Of a stretch of DNA of 64,000 nt, positions 45,875 through 54,939 are shown in pieces (the stretch's first letter is position 1; every line of letters begins with the position of its first letter). Position numbers and translations under genes: made by a program. The DNA lies in assembly GCF_002993965.1 (NCBI RefSeq), contig NZ_POST01000001.1, forward strand, positions 106,519 through 170,518, in the 5' to 3' direction. Source of the DNA: Apilactobacillus timberlakei (GTDB taxonomy: Bacteria; Bacillota; Bacilli; Lactobacillales; Lactobacillaceae). The notes beneath the pieces are model-generated. The model did no database searches. It saw nothing but the letters and a program-made list of their open reading frames with translations, and had not been told where the DNA came from.

Positions 45875-46719
45875 GACCATTTTTTGCAGGTCATAACAGC
45901 AAAGGCATCGTTACCAGTATGTGTGGCAACAATTGCAGAAGTATATAACATTGAAATATCAGCGTCTGGGAGCATTTCTTCTAGACGTTTTTTTATTATT
46001 AATGGAAAAGTATCATCACCTGTATAACTAATGCCAATAAATTCAAGTTGTTCATCTTTTATACTTTCACAATATTTATCCAACCATTTAGTAAATGTTT
46101 TCTTCCCACGACCTTTAACTTTTAAATCCATGTCTTTAGGTAAAACTTCAAAAATAACATGAAGATTAATTAACTTTGAAATAATACCCTTGGCTTTACT
46201 AATTCTACCGCCTCTAACCAGGTTTTCTAAAGTACTAGCACCAATATACAAATTACTATTTTCAATCATTTTATCTACTGCTGCTGAAATTTCATCAAGA
46301 TTATATTCATTTGAATTAGCTAACTTAGCAGCACTAGTTACAATATGACCTAAACTTTGATCAATAAAGTGTGTATTAATAACTTTAACTGTACCATCAG
46401 CAATTTGTGCTGCTTGTTGGGCAGCATGTACAGTTCCACTTAATAAATCTGTCATATGAATTGATAATACAGTATCCCCATTAGCAGTAATACTGTTATA
46501 TAATTCAACAAAATCACCAATTGATGGTTGACTAGTAATTGGAAAATCACCTTTGGGATTATCTTCAAGATAGTTAATTAATTTTTTACCATTGATATCA
46601 ATATTATCTTTAAATGATTGATCACCAATACTTACATTTAGAGGAATAATCTTAATTCCTAATTCTTCAACTATTTTATCTGGAACTAATGCCGTTGAAT
46701 CAGTTACAATTTTAATCAT
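45871..46719 (-). CDS. DegV family fatty-acid-binding protein
   Basis: A 282-aa DegV-fold protein: IVTDSTALVPDKIVEELGIKIIPLNV, the phosphate/fatty-acid contact region TSQPSIGDF, and ASTLENLVRGGRISKAKG are characteristic. Members such as FakB bind a fatty acid for phosphorylation by FakA. Which acid it binds is not visible. It is transcribed alone toward the aquaporin gene. Confidence 0.9.
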   Translation of the reverse strand: MIKIVTDSTALVPDKIVEELGIKIIPLNVSIGDQSFKDNIDINGKKLINYLEDNPKGDFPITSQPSIGDFVELYNSITANGDTVLSIHMTDLLSGTVHAAQQAAQIADGTVKVINTHFIDQSLGHIVTSAAKLANSNEYNLDEISAAVDKMIENSNLYIGASTLENLVRGGRISKAKGIISKLINLHVIFEVLPKDMDLKVKGRGKKTFTKWLDKYCESIKDEQLEFIGISYTGDDTFPLIIKKRLEEMLPDADISMLYTSAIVATHTGNDAFAVMTCKKWS

Positions 46720-46855
46720 TTTAATTCTCCTTTAGCTTACGTATTCATATATCACTATGATAAAGGTATTTGCATATTTTTTCACTATCTTTTTATAAGT
46801 ATCAATCTAAAATTCAATTATATGGTATATTTAAAAAATTTATTTTATATATAAT

Positions 46856-46891
46856 AAAAAGATAGACAGCTAAATATAGCCATCTATCTTT
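46856..46891 (-). terminator. Terminator of DUF2798 gene
   Basis: On the minus strand AAAGATAGATGGCTA pairs with TAGCTGTCTATCTTT; two positions pair as G-U only in the minus transcript. A T-run follows. Confidence 0.75.
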
Positions 46892-46893
46892 GT

Positions 46894-47376
46894 TTAAACT
46901 TCATTAGAATTACTACCTGATGATTGAATTTTATTTAGTCCCATACGACTAATAGGACCAACAATAATTAATTGTAATGGTAGAGCAACGATTAAATTAA
47001 AAATCCATGCATGTACATAAATTCCAAAAGAAATATTTTCTAAACCAAATGTTACAATAATCCCAAATAGTGACATTAATGTTACCATTCCTAAGACCAT
47101 TAGACATGAAATCCATAAAGCAATCTTAATTGGTGTTTCTTCCCATTCAGGTTTAAAAATAAATTTAAAAAAGACTCCTTTAACGATTGGTCCTACTAAT
47201 GCTAAATCCAAAATAGCAGCAACAATTAAAGCTAATGGGTAACCTTTTAAAACATCTAAAACAAAACCTGAATTAACACCACTTGCAATAGCAATATTAT
47301 ATGCTTCCATAACAATAACCATCATTCCAGCCATCATTCCAGTAAACATTAATTCTTCTTTAAAATTTCTTGGCAT
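46894..47376 (-). CDS. DUF2798 membrane protein
   Basis: A 160-aa integral membrane protein with four hydrophobic segments in two similar halves (MFTGMMAGMMVIVMEAYN and ISCLMVLGMVTLMSLFG), a pattern of the DUF2798 family. Function unknown. AAGGAG lies seven bases before the ATG, as the complement of CTCCTT at 47387-47392 shows. It has its own terminator. Confidence 0.78.
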   Translation of the reverse strand: MPRNFKEELMFTGMMAGMMVIVMEAYNIAIASGVNSGFVLDVLKGYPLALIVAAILDLALVGPIVKGVFFKFIFKPEWEETPIKIALWISCLMVLGMVTLMSLFGIIVTFGLENISFGIYVHAWIFNLIVALPLQLIIVGPISRMGLNKIQSSGSNSNEV

Positions 47377-47462
47377 TAATACAATCTCCTTATTAAAATA
47401 GTACTGTTATCAACAATTTCAACCATACCATGCTAAAAAATTCTTCGTAAGTTACAATTATG

Positions 47463-47681
47463 TTACAAATTCCATATATCTTTAATAATTTGGGTTTTCA
47501 TAAATTTACATATTAATTCCACCATTTGATCTGGCATGTAAGTACCAGCATCTAACGTTGCTGGTTGCTCATTAATTTGAGTAATCATTAAATCACTATG
47601 CTTAATTTTTATATTATATTTTGCAAATACCAAAACTAATTTTTTTAATTCATTTTCATTCATACATAAAACTACTTTCAT
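47463..47681 (-). CDS. Hypothetical 72-aa protein
   Basis: A small alpha/beta-looking protein (MKVVLCMNENELKKLVLVF onward). No clear ribosome site precedes the ATG, and the gene is divergent from the nuclease-helicase gene with only 26 bases between start codons. It could be a real small gene or a chance frame. Confidence 0.45.
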   Translation of the reverse strand: MKVVLCMNENELKKLVLVFAKYNIKIKHSDLMITQINEQPATLDAGTYMPDQMVELICKFMKTQIIKDIWNL

Positions 47682-47707
47682 AATTTATTTTTCAGAGGTG
47701 ATTTATC

Positions 47708-50065
47708 ATTAATAAAATTGGCGTCCGTGAATTAGTAGAATTCACTCTTAGAAGTGGTGATTTAAATAGTAAGTTAAACAGTAATAATACTGCTCAACAA
47801 GGGGCTAAAATTCATCGTAAGCTACAGAAAAAACACGGCAAAGGATATCAAGCTGAAGTGCCCCTTTCCAAAAATATCAAAATGAATAATATTAATTTTA
47901 AAATTGATGGTCGCATTGACGGTCTTATTTTAAAAAAACATCAGGCAGAAATTGAAGAAATAAAAACTTCAGATATTATATTTGAAGATTTACCTAATAG
48001 TATTTTGCAACTTTATTGGGGACAAGTACAAGCTTATGCTTATTTATTAATGGATGCGAATCCTGAGATTAAAAAAGCTAAACTTAAATTAACATATGTA
48101 CAGACACCTAATGAACAAATAACAGTGAAATTTAAAGAAATTAGTCAAGCCGAAGCTAAGCACTTCTTTCAATCATTAATTAATGAATATGAAGAATGGC
48201 TAAAATTACGTAGTGATATTATCGACAAACGTAATAAGTCAGCTCAATTAATGAAATTTCCATTTACAAAGTTTCGTAAAGGTCAACGTGAACTATCTGT
48301 GGCTGTTTATAAAACCATTGCATTCAATAAACATTTATTTGCCCAAGCTCCTACCGGAACTGGTAAGACCATTTCCACATTATTTCCAGCCATTAAAGGC
48401 ATGGGGGAAAAATTATGTAATCGTATTTTTTATTTAACCGCTAAACAAAGTACCCAAAATATCGCTGAAAATACAATGAATTTGATGGCAAATAAAGACT
48501 TATATATCAAAAGTATTACCATAACATCAAAAGAAAAGATCACTTTTGATGAAGAAAAAGATTTAAAACCTGAGGATAATCCTTATATGGTTGGATATTA
48601 TGACCGTTTAAAACCAGCTATCAAAGAAGTATTGGGAAATGAAAATCAAATAACCAGAGATGTTGTGCAAAAGTATGCCAAAAAATACATGCTAGATCCA
48701 TTTGAATTTTCATTAGATTTAAGTCTTTTTTGTGACGTCATTATTTGCGACTATAATTACTTATTTGATCCACAAGTATATCTACAAAGATTTTTTGCAG
48801 TAGAAGATTCAAATAACGTGTTTTTAATTGATGAAGCTCATAATTTAGTAGATCGTTCTCGTGATATGTATTCTGCTGAATTGAGTGATAGTAAATTAAA
48901 TAAATTAATAAAAATAAGCAAAAATAATCCTGATATCAACGATAAGTTGCACCGGGCTCTAAAGTCATTTAACCAATCTTTTCATATTAATACTAAAGTA
49001 CTAAAAGATAATAACGTTGATCAAATAAATGTCACAGAACCACTAGATGCATTTAATAAACAAGTAAACAAATTAGTGGATAAAATGCATGATTGGCTAA
49101 AGAAAGATCATCCAGAAGACAAGTTAAATGATGAGATTTTGGAATATTATTTTAAGTTACTGCACTATCAAAAAATCAATGAATATTATGATGATACTTA
49201 TACAACTAGAATTTATCATGATTACAATAACAATATTACAATCAAACTTTTCTGTATGGATCCCAGCCCTCATTTAAGTGAATCATTACAATTAGGTGGC
49301 AGTGCAATTTTATTTTCTGCAACTCTATCACCTATGAATTATTACCAAAGAGTATTAGGTCATGAAGATAATAGTTTAGCCTTTGAAATTGAATCTCCAT
49401 TTCCGATTAATAATCAGCAATTAATTAGCACCAATTATATCGAAACTACTTATAAACAAAGAAATAATAGTATCAATTTAATTATTGAAAGTATATACGA
49501 TATGATTAATAGTAAAAATGGACATTATATTATTTTTGCTCCATCAAACAAATATTTATCAATGATAGTTAAAGCTTTTACAACAAGATATCCTAATATA
49601 AAAATAATTATGCAACAATCATCGATGGAAGATAAGGAGCGACAAGCATTTATCAATCAATTTAAAAATAATCAAACTGAAACTTTAGTTGGTTTTGCAT
49701 TATTAGGTGGAATTTTTAGTGAAGGCATTGATTTAAAATATGATGACTTAATTGGGGTTGGAATTGTTTCTGTCGGACTGCCCAGATTAAGTGCCGAAAA
49801 TAATTTAATTAGAGATTATTTCGATAAAGAAAATGGTCAAGGCTTTGAATATGCTTATCAACTTCCTGGATTAAATAATGTGATGCAGGCAGCCGGTAGA
49901 TTAATTAGAACTAACCATGATTTAGGAAATATTATACTTATGGACCGTAGATTCAGTAAGCAAAGATATCAAAAATTTTTCCCTAACAATTGGAATGTAA
50001 AAATTTCTTATAATAAAAATAATACTAAAACCTTAATAGATAATTTTTGGAATAATAAAAAATAA
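47708..50065 (+). CDS. RecB-like nuclease / Rad3-DinG-type helicase fusion, apparent AUU start
   Basis: A predicted 785-aa DNA repair protein. An N-terminal PD-(D/E)XK region (IDGRIDGL ... IEEIKTS) is followed by an XPD/Rad3-like SF2 helicase: APTGTGKT at 214-221, DEAH at 375-378, FSATLSP and QAAGRLIRT. The coding match begins INKIGVRELVEF, but between the in-frame TGA at 47699 and that point there is no ATG, GTG or TTG. ATT at 47708 is six bases after AGAGGTGA and is the likely start; the first ordinary start (GTG, 47858) would remove 50 conserved residues. Three of the four cysteines usual for the Fe-S cluster are replaced. Confidence 0.85.
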   Translation: MNKIGVRELVEFTLRSGDLNSKLNSNNTAQQGAKIHRKLQKKHGKGYQAEVPLSKNIKMNNINFKIDGRIDGLILKKHQAEIEEIKTSDIIFEDLPNSILQLYWGQVQAYAYLLMDANPEIKKAKLKLTYVQTPNEQITVKFKEISQAEAKHFFQSLINEYEEWLKLRSDIIDKRNKSAQLMKFPFTKFRKGQRELSVAVYKTIAFNKHLFAQAPTGTGKTISTLFPAIKGMGEKLCNRIFYLTAKQSTQNIAENTMNLMANKDLYIKSITITSKEKITFDEEKDLKPEDNPYMVGYYDRLKPAIKEVLGNENQITRDVVQKYAKKYMLDPFEFSLDLSLFCDVIICDYNYLFDPQVYLQRFFAVEDSNNVFLIDEAHNLVDRSRDMYSAELSDSKLNKLIKISKNNPDINDKLHRALKSFNQSFHINTKVLKDNNVDQINVTEPLDAFNKQVNKLVDKMHDWLKKDHPEDKLNDEILEYYFKLLHYQKINEYYDDTYTTRIYHDYNNNITIKLFCMDPSPHLSESLQLGGSAILFSATLSPMNYYQRVLGHEDNSLAFEIESPFPINNQQLISTNYIETTYKQRNNSINLIIESIYDMINSKNGHYIIFAPSNKYLSMIVKAFTTRYPNIKIIMQQSSMEDKERQAFINQFKNNQTETLVGFALLGGIFSEGIDLKYDDLIGVGIVSVGLPRLSAENNLIRDYFDKENGQGFEYAYQLPGLNNVMQAAGRLIRTNHDLGNIILMDRRFSKQRYQKFFPNNWNVKISYNKNNTKTLIDNFWNNKK

Positions 50066-50089
50066 CGCACAGTAAAGTGCGTTATTTTT
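50057..50089. terminator. Bidirectional terminator
   Basis: AAAATAACGCAC / GTGCGTTATTTT with a six-base loop between the helicase gene and the convergent lactonase gene. Confidence 0.85.
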
Positions 50090-50091
50090 CA

Positions 50092-51129
50092 TTAATATTC
50101 TTGAGCTACACAAACGCCTTCTGGAACCATAAAGTCTTTTTGAATAACTGATAATTTACCAGATTCCTTGTCACGAGCATATAATGTAGCATTATCACTA
50201 TTTTGATTAACAACAATTATGAAACTTTCATTTGAATTGAAGTTAAAGTCACGTGGAAAATCACCTTCAGTTGGTATTAATTGAATACGTGCAACTTTGT
50301 CGTTATCTTTCGCTTCAAAGACAGCTAAACTATTATTTCCACGGTTTGAAACATAAATAAAGCGGCCATCTTCAGACATTCTAATAGCAGCAGATCCATT
50401 ATGATCCGCCCAATCATGAGGAATCGTATCTACAATATGTTTAACTTCAAATGAGCCATTTTCAGCATTATATCTTAGAACCGCTAACTTACTACTTAAT
50501 TCTCCTACCAAGTAAGCAAGATGTTTCTTTGGATCAAATACAATATGTCTTGGTCCAAATCCAGGTTCCATGTGTAAACATGAAACTTCAGTTAAACTAC
50601 CATCTTCATCATTAATATCATAAACATAAACACGATCTTGTCCTAAGTCAACAACAACTAAACGATTATCTGGAGTTAAATCTGCATAATGAGGATGTGC
50701 CCCATTTTGTTGCTCAGGTCTTGGACCAACATGTCCTTCATGAACAACTTTATTTTGGAAATCAATTGAACCATCTGATTCAATTTTATATACCATTACT
50801 TCACCTGTATGATAATTAGCGGTATATACAAATTGACGTTGTTCATCAACAGTAATGTAAGCCGGATTAGTGGCTTCATTAATACAACGATTAATTTCTG
50901 TAGTTGGACGAGTAGAAGCATCTAAAGCCATTGCTCCACCAGCACCGTTTTCAGCTTTATCAACTGAATAAATTTTATTATCCTTTGACATAGCTACATA
51001 TGTAGGATTTCTACCTTTAGCAACGAATTGTAAATTCTTTAATTCTTTTTTGTCAGTGTCTAAATCAATTTCATAAACACCTTTACTAAGTTTCGTAGTA
51101 TACGTTCCAATTAAGAACTTTTCAATCAT
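50092..51129 (-). CDS. Lactonase family protein (6-phosphogluconolactonase-like)
   Basis: A 345-aa seven-bladed beta-propeller protein of the YbhE/Pgl type: FLIGTYTTKLSKGVYEIDLD, GAHPHYADLTPDNRLVVVDLG, GFGPRHIVFDP and FPRDFNFNSNESF mark successive blades. The family includes 6-phosphogluconolactonase of the pentose-phosphate route, which heterofermentative lactobacilli need. The enzyme activity is inferred from the family. No signal peptide. Confidence 0.87.
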   Translation of the reverse strand: MIEKFLIGTYTTKLSKGVYEIDLDTDKKELKNLQFVAKGRNPTYVAMSKDNKIYSVDKAENGAGGAMALDASTRPTTEINRCINEATNPAYITVDEQRQFVYTANYHTGEVMVYKIESDGSIDFQNKVVHEGHVGPRPEQQNGAHPHYADLTPDNRLVVVDLGQDRVYVYDINDEDGSLTEVSCLHMEPGFGPRHIVFDPKKHLAYLVGELSSKLAVLRYNAENGSFEVKHIVDTIPHDWADHNGSAAIRMSEDGRFIYVSNRGNNSLAVFEAKDNDKVARIQLIPTEGDFPRDFNFNSNESFIIVVNQNSDNATLYARDKESGKLSVIQKDFMVPEGVCVAQEY

Positions 51130-51324
51130 GTTAAAATCTCACTTTCAACTAGAATTATATTAATAATGTATATCTCTATTATACATATTTTTATATCAAT
51201 CAGAAATGGTTTGATAATCTTATTATCTATTTTATGTTGACTATTCATAAATTACAATTATAATTATTAATAATTAATTAAAAAATTAGGTTTTGATGAG
51301 AAAAGTATTTAATTAATAATTTTT

Positions 51325-51541
51325 CAGAAAGTTCATGGTTGATGAAAATGAGCAAATTGTTATTAATGAAAATGGTCTCTGAACTTTTATGGGTGATATT
51401 TAACTCATAGCGGTAAGTGCCCGATATAGCACAAAGGAATATGAAAGAAGTTCTGGATAAGGTAGTCTTGAAATAAGGCTATAAATTAAGGTGGTACAGC
51501 GAAGCATTCGCCCTTTTAAATAAGGGACGGATGCTTTTTTA
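51325..51541 (+). promoter_or_regulatory. T-box leader, methionine specific
   Basis: Stem I is closed by AAAGTTC (51329-51335) with GAACTTT (51381-51387). The triplet before the conserved GTCTCTGAA block is ATG (51372-51374), the Met specifier. The antiterminator is AAGG-TGGTACA-GCG ... CGC-CCTT (51488-51515), whose TGGT can pair with ACCA of uncharged tRNA-Met (discriminator A). The terminator AGCAT / ATGCT plus CCCTT / AAGGG ends in a T-run at 51541. Uncharged Met-tRNA should permit mmuP expression. The rest of the 430-base gap is an AT-rich promoter region. Confidence 0.88.
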
Positions 51542-51560
51542 TTTCAAAGGAGTGATGAAA

Positions 51561-52928
51561 ATGAGCAAACAAAGGTTATCTAAAGATTTGCAAAGTCGAC
51601 ATTTAATTACTATGTCATTGGGTGGAGTTATTGGTACTGGTATTTTTATGAGTACAGGATATTCAATACATTTTGCTGGCCCCATTGGAACCATTATTGC
51701 TTACATTATTGGATCATTATTAGTATGTATGGTAATGGCATGTTTGGGCGAACTATCGGTGCATGACCCTAGTACGGGAGCATTTCATACTTATGCTAGT
51801 AAATATATTAGTCCAGCAATGGGGTTTGTTGTCGCTTGGATGTATTGGCTAACTTGGACAGTTGCCTTAGGTTCTGAATTTATTGCTCTTTCAACCATTG
51901 CTAAACAATATATTAGCTTTATTCCCGTTTGGGGATATAGTTTAATTTTTGCCATTATTATTTTATTATTAAACATTATTAATATGAATTTATTTGCTAA
52001 AAGTGAACTTTACATGTCATTAATCAAAGTAATTTTATTAGTCCTATTTTTAATTATTAGTATTTTAATAATTTTCAAGATGATACCTTTTCACCACCAA
52101 AACTTTACTCCATTTTTTGGCCAATTATCCAAAAATGGAATTTTCCCAAATGGTATCTCACCAGTGATTTCAATTATCCTATCGGCTAATTTTGCTTTCT
52201 CAGGAACTGAAATGATTGCTGTAGGTGCTGGTGAAAGTAAAAACCCTAAAAAATCAGTACCTAAAGCTATTCGTAGAACACTAGTTACTCTAATTGTATT
52301 ATTTATCGGTACTATTATTGCACTAGGATCAATTTTATCTCAGAATTCTTCTTCGTTATCACAAAGTCCATTCGTGACTATTTTACAATCAATAAATATT
52401 CCTTATGCGTCAGATATTATGAATATTATTTTATTTATTACTATTTTTTCAGGTGCAAATTCAGGTGTTTATGCTGCTTCTAGAATGATTTGGTCATTAT
52501 CTGAAAAGAACACTTTACCTAAAAAATTATCAAAATTAAGTAAAAATGGCATTCCAATATATGGACTTGGTTTAACTATTTTAGGTGGATTCTTAGCATT
52601 ATTTTCCAGTATTTATGCACCTAATACCGTTTACTTAGCATTAACTGCTATTTCAGCATTTGCAGTTGTCGTAGTTTGGCTAATTATCGGTTGGGCCCAA
52701 TTAAATTTTCGTAAACAATTTATTAAGAATGGGCATTCAACAACTGAACTATCTTATAGAGCCCCATTTTATCCAATTATGCCATGGTTAGTAATTGTCA
52801 CCTGTTTATTATCACTCATTGGAATCACTTTTGATCCTAATCAAAGAATTGCAATCATAATTGGGATTCCTTTCTCAATTATTTGCTATGTATCTTATAA
52901 AATATTTTACTCAAGAAAGGATGTTTAA
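51561..52928 (+). CDS. mmuP: APC permease, probable S-methylmethionine transporter
   Basis: A 455-aa amino acid permease with 12 membrane segments; GGVIGTGIFMSTGYSIHFAGPIG is the first-helix substrate signature and GELSVHDPSTGAFHTYASKYI is typical of the AAT/GABA-permease branch. The Met T-box upstream and the homocysteine methyltransferase gene six bases downstream make S-methylmethionine the likely substrate. The start is the ATG at 51561 after GGAGTG; the longer frame begins in the T-box terminator. Confidence 0.85.
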   Translation: MSKQRLSKDLQSRHLITMSLGGVIGTGIFMSTGYSIHFAGPIGTIIAYIIGSLLVCMVMACLGELSVHDPSTGAFHTYASKYISPAMGFVVAWMYWLTWTVALGSEFIALSTIAKQYISFIPVWGYSLIFAIIILLLNIINMNLFAKSELYMSLIKVILLVLFLIISILIIFKMIPFHHQNFTPFFGQLSKNGIFPNGISPVISIILSANFAFSGTEMIAVGAGESKNPKKSVPKAIRRTLVTLIVLFIGTIIALGSILSQNSSSLSQSPFVTILQSINIPYASDIMNIILFITIFSGANSGVYAASRMIWSLSEKNTLPKKLSKLSKNGIPIYGLGLTILGGFLALFSSIYAPNTVYLALTAISAFAVVVVWLIIGWAQLNFRKQFIKNGHSTTELSYRAPFYPIMPWLVIVTCLLSLIGITFDPNQRIAIIIGIPFSIICYVSYKIFYSRKDV

Positions 52929-52933
52929 TAAAA

Positions 52934-53850
52934 ATGAATAACTTTACAGAATGGGCAACTAAACAAAAAAAATTTTAATTGATAGTTCAATGTCAACTGG
53001 ACTAGAAGAACGTGGATTAAATCTCAATGGAAAATTATGGACAGCTAAAGCATTAAAAGATCATAGTGATTTGATTAAAGATGTTCATAAATCATATTTT
53101 AATGCTGGTTCTTCAATGACTACGATTGATACCTACCAAGCAAGTGTTAGTGGATTAATGAAAAATGCTGGCTACAGTCATAGGGAAGCTCGTAAATTGA
53201 TTCAAAAAGCTTTTAATGTTGCTAAAGATGCTCAAAAACTTTCAAGAAATTATCCAACTTGGTTAGCAGCTGGAATTGGTCCATATGGAGCATATTTAGC
53301 TAATGGCTCAGAATATACTGGTAACTATAATTTAACTGAAAATGAATATATACAATTTCATAAAGAAAGAATTGAAATATTGGTAAAAGCTGGAATTGAT
53401 GTTTTATTGTTAGAAACTTTACCTAATTTTCAAGAAATAAAAGCACTAGTTAAATTTACTAATCAATTTAATATTCCATCAATAGTCGCTTGTTCTATGA
53501 AAGATACTACACATTTAGCAGATGGAACTAATTTTAAATTTGTACAATCATTCTTAGAAAAACAAGCAAATGTGATTGCCTATGGATTAAATTGTACTGA
53601 CCCTCGAATCGTAACAAATGCATTAAAAGCAATCATTAATAATGAACCAGAACACAAAGATCTAATTGCTTTTCCCAATTCTGGCGCTAACTATAATCCC
53701 AAAATTAAAGAATGGGATAATCAAGGAATTAGTATTGAAGAATTTAATAAATTGGTTCAAGAATGGCTAAACATAGGATTAAAATATATTGGTGGATGTT
53801 GTTGTATGTCTGAACAACAGACTGCTTCTATCAATGAACATTTCTTTTAA
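52934..53850 (+). pseudogene. mmuM: Homocysteine S-methyltransferase, frameshifted near the start
   Basis: Transfers a methyl group from S-methylmethionine to homocysteine, giving two methionines. The first 13 codons (MNNFTEWATKQKK) and the rest of the protein are in different frames: the run of eight A at 52965-52972 is one short for KQKKILIDSSMSTGLEERG. With nine A the whole protein reads through. The remainder (ATG at 52990, 286 aa) is intact, including GIGPYGAYLANGSEY and the zinc-binding Cys pair GGCCC. It may be a phase-variable or slippage-expressed gene, a recent lesion, or a base error. Confidence 0.8.
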
Positions 53851-53907
53851 AAATAATTTTTATGGAATATAATTAAGCTATGAACTTAATAAAGGAGTTT
53901 AATTAAT

Positions 53908-54336
53908 ATGAAAAGTTTTGAAGGCATACACCCAATTTTAACTAACCATTTAAGGTTAGATTGGTTAACAGAATTTAAACTACAGGATGTTATTGATTTT
54001 CAAAAAAAATTTGATAAAGATGCTAACATTAAATCAACCGGCGATTTCATCAATGAAGCAATGAAGGATGTTATGAGACAAAAAGCCCTTTTATGGGGAA
54101 TTGAAGATAAAGAAACTCATAAATTCATGGGTATGGGTGGTATTGCTAATATTAGCGACGATGATACTGCCCCTACTATTTATATTCAAGCTATTGATAG
54201 CATGGACACTGGTTTAGAATTAGAATTAATCAATCGTATTCATATATTAGCTAAAAACTACTGGCCTACTGCCAAATTCAGTTATAATGTTTATCCATCT
54301 AATGCAGAAATTGAACGTCATCTAAAACTTTACTAA
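53908..54336 (+). CDS. GNAT-like acetyltransferase, short
   Basis: A 142-aa protein with the RLDWLTEFKLQDV opening and LWGIEDKETHKFMGMGGI, which resemble the first strands of RimJ/RimL-like GNAT acetyltransferases. The acetyl-CoA loop (R/Q-x-x-G-x-G/A) is not visible, and it is about 30 residues shorter than usual, so it may be an inactive or specialised member. AAAGGAG precedes the ATG. Confidence 0.5.
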   Translation: MKSFEGIHPILTNHLRLDWLTEFKLQDVIDFQKKFDKDANIKSTGDFINEAMKDVMRQKALLWGIEDKETHKFMGMGGIANISDDDTAPTIYIQAIDSMDTGLELELINRIHILAKNYWPTAKFSYNVYPSNAEIERHLKLY

Positions 54337-54363
54337 TTTCAGCTTTATTTAATAGCTATTTGT

Positions 54364-54403
54364 TTGATTTATTATATAATTAATTTTATTATTAAGATAA
54401 TAA
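54364..54403 (+). promoter_or_regulatory. Fur-family gene promoter and candidate autoregulatory box
   Basis: -35 TTGATT (54364-54369), 17 bases, -10 TATTAT (54387-54392). An inverted repeat TTATTAT-TAAG-ATAATAA (54386-54403) covers the -10 and resembles a loose Fur/PerR box. The AT-rich context weakens this. Confidence 0.45.
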
Positions 54404-54442
54404 TAATTCTAAACTAGCTTATTATTTAAGGAGGGATATTAT

Positions 54443-54892
54443 ATGCACAATGAAACATATCAAAAAGCTTTAGATACTTTGCGTGAAAGTAAAATTAGAA
54501 TTACTCCTCAACGACAAATTATTCTTAAGTATTTGATTAATAATGATAATCATCCTTCTGTAGATACTATTTATGAAGCATTAAAAAAGGAATTCTCTAA
54601 TCTGAGTGTTGCCACTATTTATAATAGTTTACAATTATTCGAAAAATTAGGAATTATTATTGAATTACCTGCTGAAGACGGCGGTATTCGTTATGATTTC
54701 TTTGGCACTCCACATTTTCATGCAATTTGTGAAAACTGCGGTAAAATTATTGATGTAGAATATCCAGATTATAAGAGTTTAGAACAATCATTAAGTAAAA
54801 CTACAGAAGAACAAACTGGATTCAAGGTTAAACAAAGTCATATTGAAGTATATGGCTTATGCAAAGAATGTCAAGCAAAACTAAGCAAATAA
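54443..54892 (+). CDS. Fur/PerR-family metal-dependent regulator
   Basis: A 149-aa repressor. The winged helix is in RITPQRQIILKYLI to LSVATIYNSLQLFEKLGII, the regulatory metal site in HFHAICENCGKI, and the structural zinc site is CxxC twice (CENC, CKEC). PerR and Fur cannot be separated from the sequence, but the length and the single TPHFHA motif fit PerR-like members of lactobacilli. GGAGGG is upstream of the ATG. It faces the lysine operon across a shared terminator. Confidence 0.9.
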   Translation: MHNETYQKALDTLRESKIRITPQRQIILKYLINNDNHPSVDTIYEALKKEFSNLSVATIYNSLQLFEKLGIIIELPAEDGGIRYDFFGTPHFHAICENCGKIIDVEYPDYKSLEQSLSKTTEEQTGFKVKQSHIEVYGLCKECQAKLSK

Positions 54893-54929
54893 AAAAATGG
54901 TCATCAGATATATTCTGGTGACCATTTTT
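54893..54929. terminator. Bidirectional terminator fur-like gene / asd
   Basis: AAAAATGGTCATCAG / CTGGTGACCATTTTT with a seven-base loop and one G-U. Confidence 0.85.
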
Positions 54930-54939
54930 CACTTGTTAT

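Noticed and set aside
46894-47376. DUF2798 protein as a transporter
   Set aside because: Four hydrophobic segments alone do not support a transport function, so it is left unassigned.
51531-51560. N-terminal extension of mmuP
   Set aside because: It begins in the T-box terminator stem; GGAGTG before the ATG at 51561 is the real site.
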